DNA of 64,000 nucleotides from Humulus lupulus (taxonomy: Eukaryota > Streptophyta > Magnoliopsida > Rosales > Cannabaceae): NCBI RefSeq assembly GCF_963169125.1, contig NC_084795.1, forward strand, positions 194,716,214 to 194,780,213. The letters are read 5' to 3'. The position numbers and the translations under genes were made by a program. Below are positions 12,374 through 24,768 of the stretch, piece after piece; the stretch's first letter is position 1; the number at the start of each line of letters is the position of its first letter. The notes under the pieces are model-generated. The model made no database searches. It had not been told where the DNA came from and saw nothing but the letters and a program-made list of their open reading frames with translations.

Positions 12374-12741
12374 TTTTTAATTACTAACTAAAGCTACTTT
12401 TAGTATTTTTGGTGTATTAATAAGTTACAACTTTATTTTATTTAAATAATAGTATATAATGTAGTTACAAGAGATTTCCCACAATTTTTAGTAAATTTTG
12501 AAAAATTTAGGATGTCGAAATGAGGATTCAAAAAGCGTGTTGCACGTATGCTTGTTTTAATATTTATACAAATGCAATAGACTATTTGAATCTTGATTTC
12601 AACATCCTAAATTATCTATAATTTTTTGAAAACTTGTGAGAGGTCTCTTGCAACTACATTATATACAGTCATGCAAAAAAAAAAAAAAAAAGAGTTGCAA
12701 CTTATCCATATATAAAAAATATCTATAGGTAGTGATTAAAA
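12374..12741. mobile_element. Imperfect inverted repeat, MITE-like
   Basis: The left arm (TAAGTTACAACTTTA..., then ATATAATGTAGTTACAAGAG, then TTTAGGATGTCGAAATGAGG) is mirrored on the right as CATCCTAAATTAT, then TTGCAACTACATTATATA, then GAGTTGCAACTTA. The outer ends also pair (ATTACTAACTAAAG with a reverse of TATAGGTAGTGAT). About 370 bp with no coding region, as expected of a non-autonomous DNA element. Target duplications were not resolved. A 17-base A tract near 12675 interrupts the right arm. Confidence 0.5.
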
Positions 12742-12882
12742 TCAATCACTACTATAGTAGTATCTTTTTATATTTAGAATTTTTATAATATATATGTTGG
12801 ATAATTTGCTCTTTAGTAAAACAAAATCGGTCAAAATCTCTCATGCTTTTTAGATTTTTCTTAGCTTTATGACTAGATGCAA

Positions 12883-12890
12883 TATTATTA

Positions 12891-12928
<38 letters not shown>
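12883..12928. repeat. (ATT)n microsatellite
   Basis: About 15 trinucleotide units with one interruption (ATC). Confidence 0.9.
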
Positions 12929-12930
<2 letters not shown>

Positions 12931-12958
12931 TTCTTAAGGTGATTTAATTAATTTCTTT

Positions 12959-13320
12959 TTATATAATTATTTTGTATCCTGTGCTTTATCGAAATACAGA
13001 CTTGGTATATTATATTTTCAATAATGCTCATATGGTAACCTGTAATTTAAAATTATACATATTTGATACCCTGAATTAAAATTTAAACATTAACATTTTA
13101 TCAATATGACCAAATTTCCCTCAATTATATGTAATTTGATTTTGAAACCCATATAATTATGGGCAGTTTGGTCATATGGATAAATTTTATTGACCAAGTT
13201 TGAGTACAGGGTACTAAATATGTAAGATTTCAAATTACAAGGTATCAGATGAACATTATTGAAAACATAGGTACAAGTATGTATTTCGATAAAATACAGG
13301 ATACCAATGAGTATTTATCC
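12959..13320. mobile_element. Foldback MITE-like element, about 360 bp
   Basis: Long terminal inverted repeat. The right end, read in reverse, gives GGATAAATACTCATTGGTAT and continues through CTGTATTTTATCGAAATACA, FTCAATAATG-like (T for F), and CATATGACCAAA. The left arm shows the same series: TGTATCCTGTGCTTTATCG, TTCAATAATGCTCATATGG, CAATATGACCAAATTTCCC. No coding capacity. A second, single-arm copy begins at 13620. Confidence 0.7.
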
Positions 13321-13619
13321 TTTTAAAAAATATAATGTTATAAATATATAACAATATGTTTATTAATTTTTATCTATTTAAAGTTTAAATTAATTAATAA
13401 AATCTAATTAGGAAATGATTTAATCTACTTCTAATTTCTAATTAAATTGATTTTGATGAAATTAAATTGAAAATATCCATTATATAATTGAATACGATCG
13501 AATAAGGATAGAAATGAAGTACATTAAACATTCATACAATATGTAATTTATTAATGAACAACAAAAGGAAAAAATTATATAAAATATAAAAAAAATAAAA
13601 AATACTTAATAATATCATA

Positions 13620-13729
13620 GGGTAAATACTCATTTGGTACCCTATATTTTATCAAAATACATACTCGGTACCTTATGTCTTCAGAAATGCTAATCTGGTA
13701 CCTTGTAATTTGAAATCGTAGTTATTTGG
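13620..13729 (+). mobile_element. Single-arm copy of the same MITE-like element, split by element D
   Basis: GGGTAAATACTCATTTGGTA and following bases match the arm of the 12959-13320 element. It breaks at the TTTGG target site of copia element D and resumes at 23848 (CCCTAGACTTAAATTTGATC... to about 23915). Confidence 0.65.
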
Positions 13730-15587
13730 TGTTGGAAAAGCTTATACAAGATCTTTATTTATTTTCATGTATATCTAATATTAAACAAATTAATACAAGA
13801 TAGCATAACATGTTTCTAAAATTGAATTCAAAGAGAAACAAATAATATAATACTTACAGTATACGCAGCGGAATTAAGAGTCCTTCCTTCAGTTTCTCTA
13901 ACTCTGGTATCCTTTCTGTCGCAGAGTATTATCAAGAAACTGAACTGATCTTCTATTTTCTTCACGATCTTCCAATGTATCATTAGAACCACCTAAACTA
14001 GTGTGGGAAATTCTCAACACATGAGATAGATATAGAGAGAAGAAGAGAAAATAACAAAGTGGCTTAGAAAAGGACTTGTGTTTAGAGAGAATATAAAACT
14101 ATCAGAAAATCTGACTTGTGACTTATCTGTCGTCTCTAAAATCTTCTCTCTAAGCACTCCTTTTATAGACTCAATTAGGCCATTTAATTTAATTAAAAAA
14201 TCAATAAAATAACAGCCATTTTGAAGCCCTAGGTCGAAATTATCATGGGCTATAGGCCCGTGAAATTTCCCATTTGATTATAAGCCCATTGGACTTAAAA
14301 TCAAGGCCTGTATTATTTTCTATTGATTTAATTAATTAAATAATTATTTAAATCCTTTATCAAATTATTTATTTATAATTTGAACCTTGATTTAAACTTA
14401 TTTATTAATTTAGATACCAATTTATCTTAATTAATAAATCTGCCATAATTTCTCTTTTCTTCTCAAAATTACACAACTCTGTGAAACTATCCAAAATTGA
14501 CCTGGTCAACTTTGATAATTCTAATTGATGATTAAATCAATTAATTGAGACTATCTCGATGATTTTATCCAAGGTACAATGGGGACCATGGGCCTATGAA
14601 ATTAAGCTCCAATAAGTTATCATAAATCTAACAAATAAATTTACTAACTTATTAATTCCTCGTGACTCCACTATAGACTTGGAATTGCACTCTTGAATTC
14701 ATAGAACGCTCTATAACAAATATAGATACGCTATTAATTATCCATTGTTACAACCATAATTGTCACTTAATCCTCTATAGACGGTCTACAATGAGACAGG
14801 ACTAAAATACTGTTTTACCCCTCATTGTATTTTATCCTTAAAACACTTAGTTCCTTGTAAATGATATTTCAGTAAACTAATATTAATTACTGAAATGAGA
14901 TCTCTATCATTTAACACCTTGAACCAAACTAAATGGAAACCATCGTTTCACTTCTTCATCAGAAGCTATAGATGTTCATATCTATGATTAACACTCCCAC
15001 TCAATTATACTACCGAGTTCCCAAGATGTAAGTATGGGCTAGTCCGTAGGGTAAGCTGGTAACGAACAAGTCAAAGAACTCAAATAATACAATCAGTTAG
15101 AATACTAACCACTCAGAATTGAGATTGAATTGACCTATGGTCAACTATATGATATGACTAGAATAGATAATAACGGTATGTTTACTTATCTTATCAACTG
15201 TCAATATCGGTCCTGCCCGATGTAACAAATACATCCGATCTTATCTACTTTGCTAATGTTCTGGAAAGAACATAACACTGTAATGTGTAAGTAGATCATA
15301 TCGTAGATTGGCAAGTCAGTGTAAATCCGGTGCACTGACTAATCTTAGGACTAACTTATTTTTTTAACATATAATCATATTTATATTCCACTGTGATTAC
15401 GTCACTATAAATAAGATTAGCTATATGCTCGGGATTTAATAGAAGTTTATATTAAACAAATAATCATGAAAATAAAACATGTGAGCAAAGTGATTGACCA
15501 AGTCAAAAAATGATTTCTATTCTTTTATTGATAATAAAATGAGATTACAAAGAATTTAGGTTTTAATTAGGGCATAAAACCCCAACA
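13730..15587 (-). repeat. 3' LTR of element D
   Basis: 1858 bp, TG...CA. On the minus strand a TATA box (TATAAAAG, 14160-14167) followed by GAGTGCTTAGAGAG marks the likely U3/R border. It is identical in layout to the 5' LTR. Confidence 0.93.
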
Positions 15588-15598
15588 TACTCCCACTT
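15588..15598 (-). other. Polypurine tract of element D
   Basis: The minus strand reads AAGTGGGAGTA directly against the 3' LTR, as expected for the plus-strand primer. Confidence 0.8.
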
Positions 15599-15611
15599 GC
15601 ACTAATTGAAA

Positions 15612-18490
15612 CTAATGCCTTAATTCTACTAATCCCATCTCCTTGATATGCTTATCAAATGTAGCTTCTGGTAGTGTCTTTGTAAACGGATCCGCAAGAT
15701 TGTCTTCAGTTGCAATCTTCATAACCTTCACATCTCCCCTGGCCACATATTCTCGAATAATGTGATACTTCCTTTCTATATGCTTATCAAATGTAGCTTC
15801 TGGTAGTGTTTTTGTAAGCGGATCCGCAAGATTGTCTTCAGTTGCAATCTTCATAACCTTCACATCTCCCCTGGCCACATATTCTTGAATAATGTGATAC
15901 TTCCTTTCTATATGCTTACTCCTCTTGTGACTTCGAGGTTCTTTCGAGTTGGCTATCGCTTCTATATTGTCACAAAACAACACAAGCGGTTTATCCATTC
16001 CTAGAATAACTCCAAGATCCGAATAGAACTTCTTTAGCCAGACTGTTTCCTTAGCTGCTTCTGATGCGGCTATGTACTCAGCCTCCATGGTGGAATCTGA
16101 GATTGCAGACTGCTTTACGCTTCTCCAAATCACAGCTCCACCCCCAAGAGTAAACACCATTCCAGAAGTAGACTTTCTATCATCGACATCAGTCTGAAAA
16201 TCTGAATCGGTGTAGCCTACAGGGTTCAGAACACCACCCTTGTAGACTAACATATAATCCCTAGTCCGTCTCAAATACTTCAGGATATGCTTAACTGCTA
16301 TCCAATGTTCCGGTCCTAGGTTTGACTGATACCTGCTCACTACTCCCACTGCATAGCAGATATCTGGTCTAGTACACAACATGGCATACATCAGACTTCC
16401 AACTGCAGATGCGTAAGGAACTTTTCTCATTGCATCTTCCTCTTCAGGAGTCTGGGGAGACTGCTTCTTTGAAAGATGAATTCCATGGCGGGACAGTAGA
16501 CGCCCTTTCTTGGAATTTTTCATTGAGAAACGTTCAAGCACTTTATCAATGTAAGCTGCTTGAGATAGAGCTAAAAGTTTGTTCTTTCTATCCCTGATGA
16601 TTTGGATACCTAGAACATAACTTGCTTCACCCAAATCCTTCATCTGGAATTGAGTGCTCAGCCAATTCTTCACATTTGATAATTTCTTAACATCGTTTCC
16701 AATGAGTAAGATATCATCTACATAAAGAACTAGGAATACCACTCTTTGATTTGCCTTCAGTTGGTAAACACAGGGCTCATCAATATTTTGTTCAAAGCCA
16801 TAGGTTTTGATTATTTCATCAAACCTAAGATTCCAGGAACGAGAAGCTTGCTTAAGTCCATAGATGGACCAATTTAACTTACAAACTTTTCCTTCTTGTC
16901 CAGATACTTTAAATCCTTCTGGCTGATCCATATAAATGACTTCGTCAAGCTTTCCATTAAGAAAAGTTGTCTTGACGTCCATTTGCCAAATCTCATAGTC
17001 GAGAGCGGCTGCTATGGATAGGAGGATGCGAATGGATTTGAGCATGGCTACCGGACTAAAAGTTTCCTCATAGTCCACGCCTTCTCTTTGGGTATAACCC
17101 TTTGTCACTAATCGAGCTTTATAAGTCTCGATATTTCCATCAACACCTCGTTTCTTCTTGTAGATCCACTTGCACCCAATGGCCCTAAAGTCACTAGGTG
17201 CTTCCACAAGATCCCAGACGGAATTTGAGTACATAGACTCCATTTCCTGTTTCATGGCTTCGAGCCATAGTTCCTTTTCAGGGCTAGCCATTGCCTGTTT
17301 GAAAGACAATGGATCATCATCACTAGTGTCACCAACAACCATATTGGTTTCACCATCCAAACCATAGCGAACTAGGTTTCTAGAAACCCTCCCACTACGA
17401 CGAGGCTCCGTGACTGTTTGCTCAGGACCAGTGGTACTTTCTTCATTTAAATCGACTTGCGTCGATTGTACATGAAGAGTGGGAATTTCATCATCAACAC
17501 GCGTTGATGACGATGGAACATTGGTTGGAGTCAATTCTTTAACCATCTCCTCTAAAACTACTTTGCTGCGAGGTTTAAAGTTCTGGACATAGTCATTTTC
17601 CAGAAAAGTAGCATTTGTAGAAGTAAACACTTTCTTTTCTAAATGACTGTAGAAAAGTTCACCCCGAGTACCTTTAGGATAGCCAACAAACATGCAAACT
17701 TCAGTTCGCGGTTCTAGCTTTCCCTCCTTTTTCCTCAGGACGTGAGCGGGACACCCCCAGATTCTATAATGGCGTAAACTAGGTTTACGACCATTCCAGC
17801 ATTCTAAAGGTGTTTTGGGGATTGATTTTGACGGCACGACATTGAGAATGTCATTTGCGGTTTCAATTGCATGTCCCCAGAACGAAGTTGGTAGAGTTGA
17901 GTAACTAAGCATGCATCTAACCATTTCCAATAAAGTTCTGTTTCGGCGTTCCGCTACACCATTTTGTTGCGGAGTACCTGGGGCAGTAAGTTGTGATAAA
18001 ATCCCAAGTTCAGTTAAATGATCTTGGAACTGCATATCCAAATATTCTCCACCCCTATCAGATTGCAAGATCTTTAACCTTTTACCTAATTGGTTCTGAG
18101 CCATTGCTAGGAATTCCTGAAACTTTGAAAATGTTTCTGATTTCCTATGCATTAGGTAAAGACATGAGTATCTAGAGTAATCGTCAATGAAAGTGACGAA
18201 ATACTCAAAACCACCCCTGGCTTGTATATTCAAAGGTCCACAAACATCTGAATGCACAATACCAAGTGGTTCTTTGGCCCTATCACCCTTTGCAGAGAAT
18301 GGACGCTTGGTCAGTTTGCCTTCTAGACAAGATTCACAGACAGGTAATTCACCTAAGGTGAGTTCCCTCAAAGGTCCGTCCTTTGTAAGTCTTTGAATCC
18401 TATCATAGCCAATGTGACCTAGTCTCAAGTTCCATAAATACGTCATATTATTGTTATCGGTCTTTTGACGTTTATTGGTCCTAGGTTTAG
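15612..18490 (-). CDS. Copia Pol: integrase, reverse transcriptase, RNase H (element D)
   Basis: About 944 residues are open from 18446. The N-terminus has the zinc-binding His/Cys region (LRLGHIGYDRI ... CESCLEGK), then the integrase core with acidic residues in HSDVCGPL, LQSDRGGEY and NGVAERRNRT. Reverse transcriptase follows (FLNGKLDEVIYMDQPEGF, then LYVDDILLIGND), then RNase H (GYTDSDF, STMEAEYIA, LFCDNIEAI). All these catalytic motifs are present. Near the C-terminus a 44-residue segment (IERKYHII... to ...ATFDKH) is present twice in tandem, in frame, from a 132-bp DNA duplication. The frame is separated from gag-protease by a one-base shift next to the TAG at 18491, whereas intact relatives have one continuous polyprotein. 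Confidence 0.9.
15647..15910 (-). repeat. 132-bp in-frame tandem duplication in pol of element D
   Basis: The block starting TATGCTTATCAAATGTAGC at 15647 begins again at 15779, exactly 132 bp later. Only a few substitutions separate the copies, for example GTCTTTGTAAAC against GTTTTTGTAAGC. Confidence 0.9.
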
Positions 18491-19558
18491 CTACTTTGAA
18501 TAAACATTGTTAAGAGCGAGGGGTTCGATAGGTTGCAGAATATAAAGCCCGTTTTCCAAACATGCAATACACAATTTTGATCCATTGAAGGAAATAGATA
18601 TATTAAAACTTGTGAAAGTCATAACAAATCGTTCTAATTGCAACATGGAAACTGAAATTAAATTTCTACTAAAATTCGGAATAAAAAATACATCTTTTAA
18701 AATTAAAAATTTATTTCCAAACTTCAGACGAGATCTTCCTCTAGCTTGGACCGCAACGAATGCTCCGTTCCCAACTCTAAGATTTAAGCCACCTTCGTTC
18801 ACTTCCTCCCACGATTCAAGAAGCTGTAAAGAGTTATAAACATGGTTGGTAGATCCAGAATCAATAATCCAAACGGATTTATCATTCTCTAAAACACATG
18901 TTTCCAAGATAAATGAACTATAATCATTACCTTTGTTTTTCACTGCTAGAAACTTAGGGCAATCTCGTTTCCAATGCTCATTCTGTTTCCAGTGAAAGCA
19001 CTTATCATTACCTTTCTTGTTTTTCTTGTTCTTCCCCTTAGGCGTCTGTGCACTTGGTTGTGCACTCGTCTTTGCAGCCTTTGCAGGCTTGGGACTGTTT
19101 ATTTGTCCACCTTTCCTCTTGTTTCCAGCTTTCGAAGACGAAGCTTGGTTAGCTTCAGCCTTAGCTAGATGAGCAGCAACATCAGTAGTCTTATTTTCAC
19201 CTCCTTTACTAGGAACACCCATGATAGGTTCAATAATCTGAAGCTCATTCATGAGCTGCGTCAGACCATAGTTGAGTTGAGCATGAACGTGAAGACACGG
19301 TGCCATCTGAGAATTTACGGTGCCATCACGAACGTGCAAAGACGGTGCTATCCAAGCATTTACGTTACCATCACGAGCATTAACGGTGCCATCACTAACG
19401 TGCGGACACGGTGCTCGTTCTGGGGATTCCTCAGTCATGACGAATTCAGAGTTGTCACCAATCAACTCTATGTTGATATTCTGCTCCCAATTAAGGAAGT
19501 TTTTTCTAGTGAGTTTCTCCATCGAAAGTTGAGAAAGGATGAGAATAGACACAGACAC
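18491..19558 (-). pseudogene. Copia Gag-protease of element D, internally rearranged
   Basis: 355 residues. The N-terminus MEKLTRKNFLNWEQNINIEL and the LNYGLTQLMNELQ block are typical of Angela-type Gag, but the central domain between them is missing. It is replaced by short repeats of the form CLHV/DGTVN, encoded at 19280-19420. The zinc knuckle reads CFHWKQNEHWKRDC, so the second Cys of the usual CX2CX4HX4C is Trp. The protease motif VWIIDSGSTNHV is intact. The frame ends at a TAG one base out of phase with pol. Gag is therefore probably non-functional, and D would depend on relatives for particles. Confidence 0.8.
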
Positions 19559-21984
19559 TACTTAGCTTAAAACTACAAATTATCAATAAAATAGAAATCA
19601 ATCACATTTGCTCAATAAAACTTCTATTCACACAAATTTCAAGAAATAGCACAACATATACCAAAAACAATCATATCTCTATTTCTTTAGGTTTTTAACT
19701 AATCTATGATATCCTTGTCTCGGTTGGCGAGAGTCAAAAATACCACTAGCTAAATAGAGTTGTAAACTCATTTAATAATGGACGCCATTATTAACAACCT
19801 ACTATTCGATCAAAATAAGAAAACAAAATCTCTTATTTTATGAGCTAGACCCACGGTTTCAATAATCATAGATTTAGTCCTAGTAGTCACCGTAGGGGTG
19901 AGTCTAGTAGAATTTGACCTATAATTATCTATCTTTCGAAATCTAACCTTGTCAAAATAACTAATGAACACCTTCCGTAGGGGGACGAATCAAAGCGCCT
20001 CGAGGCCCCATTAAGCTATTGACTATGTTAAACCAACGGTGGAGATCGAATAAAATTATTAAAATAAGCTCATTATAAAATTAGAATTAGTATTTTTATT
20101 ATTTATTTTTAGAAAATTAATGACTATGGTTTTCCAAAAAAAAATTAAACAGATTAAAAATTTTAAAACCAAATTCCTATAATTTCTTATTAATTCTAAA
20201 GTGTCACATTGAAACAAATTCAATTAATTTAGAATTAATTTGTTGCTAATCAATATTTAGGTTTAACTAATATAATGAACCTATACAATTAAGTCCAACT
20301 CAGGTAAATGGGCCTTAACAATTGGGCTTGTATGGAGGAGGGCTGGGTCCAGTATGTCGTTCTCATTACAAAGGCCCCCTATCTTCCATGCAAGGTCCAA
20401 AAGACAGGAATTTAAACCTTCGTTTTATTAATTGTTATTAATTGATTAGGCCCACTATAGTCATGCAAAGCAAATGGACCTTCACAAGTGGAATCACCCA
20501 CAAGAGAGGAATTTAAACTTTACATTTTCTAATGGGCCCAAATAAAAGCTATCATTTTTATGAATGTTTTATTTGGCAAAATACCATATATCTAACAAAC
20601 ATATGGGCCACTATATGCATCTAAGCCCAATTGCAAAAATACCACATATAGTGCAAACAGACATGTTATAATTGGATGGGCCTAATCGTGTTACTATATG
20701 AGCAATTCTATGAATTTATGCAAAAATACTACAATTTATTTCATTTTCAAAAATACCACAATTAATTATCTAGAATTTATCAAAAAAAATTCAAATTAAT
20801 TAAATTTTTACAAAAAATAAGTCAATTTAAATGAAATTTATCAACAATTAACAATAGTTAATTTAAATTTCATTTATCAACAATCAACTTGGTTTTACGT
20901 TAATTTGAAAAAAAAAATATTAATTTAATTTAAATAGGATTTATCAACAATTAACCAAAGTTAATTTAAATCCCATTTATTAAAAAAAATATTTTATTAA
21001 TTGGCTGAAAAAATGATATTTTTCAAAATTTAACCAATTTTAAAATTTAAAATCAATATCTAAACTATTTTCCAAAAATATCTTGTGTTGTTACAACTAT
21101 TATCTAATATTTTAACCATAAAAATAATAAAATACAAATAGTTATAACAACCCTAAAATATCTCAAACAGTTAAACAAATTCAAATATCTATGAAAATAT
21201 CTAACTAACAATGTTTAAATTTCAAATAATTTAAATATTAAAAACTATAGAATAAAAATATATTTATATTTTTAAATAAAGATTTAATAAAAATATCAAG
21301 AATTTAAATGAAAATATCTTAAATATCTCATATCATAATTCTAATATTTTAATATATTAAAAGATTTAAAATTAAGTTGTTAGTCTATTTTTAAATTTGA
21401 ATTTGAATGTTTGTAGAAAATATCTAATTATTTAAATCTCAACTAACAAAAATATCTTATTTTAAAAAAAATAATAAATGATAAAAAAAAAAAAGATATT
21501 TTAAGTTTTGATTATAAATAATAAATTTCCACAATTTTAATTTTTCTTTAATTTTAAAAAAAAAATATATATGATGAACAGTACCCGATACGGTACTGTT
21601 CACTGACTGTTGGTGTCTGGGCATGTGCGCGCGCACGCAGGAGCTGCGTGCAGGGAGTGCGCGCGGAGGCTGGGTGGTGGCGCGCTGGACGCGCGCGCGC
21701 GCATGGGAGACAGGCCAAATTTTTCCAAAATTTTTTTTGAGGAATTTTTCAAACCAAAACCATTTTCTAATTAATTTTTAACATGTTTTACACAAAATAA
21801 AGCATATATAAAAATTTATAACATAGAAAACACAACAAAATAACCTAAAAATTGCTAAAATTCACATAAAATCAATATGCTCATAAAACATGAAAACCAT
21901 CCAATTATTCAAACATATCAAATAATCCAATTTTAAACATGTTCATGCATGAAAATAAAGATTACCAAAGGCTCTGATACCAGT
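19559..21984 (-). other. Untranslated leader of element D
   Basis: About 2.4 kb, very AT-rich, without open frames. A short GC-rich stretch with (GC)n character (GTGCGCGCGCACGC and CGCGCGCGCGC) lies at 21620-21710 near the primer binding site. The leader is shared with element F. Confidence 0.7.
21970..21982 (-). other. Primer binding site of element D (initiator-Met type)
   Basis: The minus strand reads TGGTATCAGAGCC two bases after the LTR end, matching the plant initiator tRNA-Met 3' end used by most plant copia elements. Confidence 0.93.
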
Positions 21985-23842
21985 TGTTGGAAAAGCTTAT
22001 ACAAGATCTTTATTTATTTTCATGTATATCTAATATTAAACAAATTAATACAAGATAGCCTAAAACATGTTTCTAAAATTGAATTCAAAGAGAAACAAAT
22101 AATATAATACTTACAGTATACGTAGCGGAATTAAGAGTCCTTCCTTCAGTTTCTCTAACTCTTGTATCCTTTTTGTCGCAGAGTATTATCAAGAAACTGA
22201 ACCGATCTTCTATTTTCTTCACGATCTTCCAATGTATCCTTAGAACCACCTAGACTAGTGTGGGAAATTCTCAACACATGAGATAGATATAGAGAGAAGA
22301 AGAGAAAATAACAAAGTGGCTTAGAAAAGGACTTGTGTTTAGAGAGAATATAAAACTATCAGAAAATCTGACTTGTGACTTATCTGTCGTCTCTAAAATC
22401 TTCTCTCTAAGCACTCCTTTTATAGACTCAATTAGGCCATTTAATTTAATTAAAAAATCAATAAAATAACAGCCATTTTGAAGCCCTAGGTCGAAATTAT
22501 CATGGGCTATAGGCCCGTGAAATTTCCCATTTGATTATAAGCCCATTGGACTTAAAATCAAGGCCTGTATTATTTTCTATTGATTTAATTAATTAAATAA
22601 TTATTTAAATCCTTTATCAAATTATTTATTTATAATTTGAACCTTGATTTAAACTTATTTATTAATTTAGATACCAATTTATCTTAATTAATAAATTTGC
22701 CATAATTTCTCTTTTCTTCTCAAAATTACACAACTCTGTGAAACTATCCAAAATTGACCTGGTCAACTTTGATAATTCTAATTGATGATTAAATCAATTA
22801 ATTGAGACTATCTAGATGATTTTATCCAAGGTACAATGGGGACCATGGGCCTATGAAATCAAGCTCAAATAAGTTATCATAAATCTAACAAATAAATTTA
22901 CTAACTTATTAATTCCTCGTGACTCTACTATAGACTTGGAATTGCACTCTTGAATTCATAGAACGCTCTATAACAAATATAGATACGCTATTAATTATCC
23001 ATTGTTACAACCATAATTGTCACTCAATCCTCTATAGACGGTCTACAATGAGATAGGACTAAAATACCATTTTACCCCTCATTGTATTTTATCCTTAAAA
23101 CACTTAGTTCCTTGTAAATGATATTTAAGTAAACTAATTTAATTACTGAAATGAGATCTCTATCATTTAACACCTTGAACCAAACTAAAAGGAAACCATC
23201 GTTTCACTTCTTCATCAGAAGCTATAGATGTTCATATCTATGATTAACACTGCCACTCAATTATACTACCGAGTTCCCAAGATGTAAGTATGGGCTAGTC
23301 CGTAGGGTAAGCTGGTAACGAACAAGTCAAAGAACTCAAATAATACAATCAGTTAGAATACTAACCACTCAGAATTGAGATTGAATTGACCTATGGTCAA
23401 CTATATGATATGACTAGAATAGATAATAACGGTATGTTTACTTATCTTATCAACTGTCAATATCGGTCCTGCCCGATGTAACAAATACATCCAATCTTAT
23501 CTACTTTGCTAATGTTCTGGAAAGAACATAACACTGTAATGTGTAAGTAGATCATTTCGTAGATTGGTAAGTCAGTGTAAATCCGGTGCACTGACTAATC
23601 TTAGGACTAACTTATTTTTTAACATATAATCATATTTATATTCCACTGTGATTACGTCACTATAAATAAGATTAGCTATATGCTCGGGATTTAATAGAAG
23701 TTTATATTAAACAAATAATCATGAAAATAAAACATGTGAGCAAAGTGATTGACCAAGTCAAAAAATGATTTCTATTCTCTTATTGATAATAAAATGAGAT
23801 TACAAAGAATTTGGGTTTTAATTAGGGCATAAAACCCCAACA
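21985..23842 (-). repeat. 5' LTR of element D
   Basis: 1858 bp, TG...CA, with a TATA box on the minus strand at 22417-22424 that should drive element transcription. It is adjacent to the TSD TTTGG at 23843. Confidence 0.93.
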
Positions 23843-23847
23843 TTTGG

Positions 23848-24137
23848 TACCCTAGACTTAAATTTGATCAATATAACCAAAATGCCCTCAATGATACGAG
23901 TTTAAAATTTTATAGTAACAATAATTATTTTTTATAACCTAATAATTTGTTAGAATGCCATTTTCTTTAGATTACATTCTATGTAATTATTTGATAATAT
24001 TAATCAAACAAAACATAAATACAACACAAGTTCAATAATTCTAACATGTCACCCAATTGTCGTACATCACATGGGCTTCTTTTGTTCAAGCACATGGGCC
24101 TCACTCCAATTCTCCAAGCCCAGTTTCATTTTAACAA
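23848..24137. other. MITE arm continuation and unassigned AT-rich DNA
   Basis: To about 23915 this continues the MITE arm from 13729. The rest is AT-rich with no recognisable feature. Confidence 0.45.
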
Positions 24138-24768
24138 TGTGTCTTGATAAGTATCGAATTTGTCTATTTTTAATTCATTATACTTCTATGATTATGCACT
24201 TGATTATTTATTTTTATTTTTAATTAGTTTATTTTGTTATTTTATGATTTCTAAGACATTTGAGTGAAAAATAATTAATTTTAGATGTTTTACACTCAAT
24301 AGTTAAGCTCAATATCAAAAGTATGAAACTTCATACTTGATTTTTATAATTTTTCAATAATCTTTTAAAAATCTTTCTAGAAATACAAGGTTTATATATA
24401 TTTTTTTAGATTTCCATAGCCTTTTTAATCATCAAATTTTTAGCTATATTGAGTAAGTTATGGTAACCGTCAATTGCTGCTGAAGAAAAATGAAGAAAAG
24501 GGAAAAAGTATTATGGCGGCGGCGGCGGTGGACAATTATGGCCACGGCCTGAGCCCGTGGCTTTGGATTTTTGACTGTTACTACCGCGGACGTGCATATT
24601 TATGGTCTTGGCCTGCGACACTATTTTGGTTTTCAATTTTACTTTTTAAATTTTATTTCAAGGGGACTATAAAATGGTGTTAGACTAATTTTCAGGATAA
24701 CTTTTGATTACGAATTTTGGAGATTAGAACCTCAGAGGAGTAGAAAAGACATCATAATCTTCTACATT
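24138..24768 (+). repeat. Host block part 1, possibly an old Athila-type LTR
   Basis: AT-rich with one GC-rich patch (GCCACGGCCTGAGCCCGTGG at about 24541). Removing elements B and E by their target duplications joins this to 44409-45014 and then to 57786-57914, giving about 1.36 kb bounded by TG and CA. Composition and patch resemble Athila-type LTRs as I know them, but no paired LTR, primer site or internal region is visible. Confidence 0.3.

Larger units (their letters stand above)
13730..23842 (-). mobile_element. Element D: complete Angela-like Ty1/copia retrotransposon
   Basis: 10,113 bp with equal-length 1858-bp LTRs (13730-15587 and 21985-23842). The TSD is TTTGG at 13725-13729 and 23843-23847. 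On the minus strand the order is 5' LTR, Met-type primer binding site (21970-21982), long AT-rich leader, gag-protease, integrase-RT-RNase H, purine tract (15588-15598), 3' LTR. I count about 25-30 LTR differences by eye (about 1.5%). The domain order (integrase before RT) defines copia. The LTR start TGTTGGGGTTTTATGCCC and LTR length suggest the Angela lineage. Confidence 0.93.

Noticed and set aside
12670..12695. A tract as a retroposon poly(A) tail
   Set aside because: It lies inside an inverted-repeat arm and no adjacent LINE or SINE body or target duplication was seen.
24474..24683. 69-codon plus-strand frame with alanine run
   Set aside because: No domain, crosses the GC-rich patch of a repeat-like block; chance frame.
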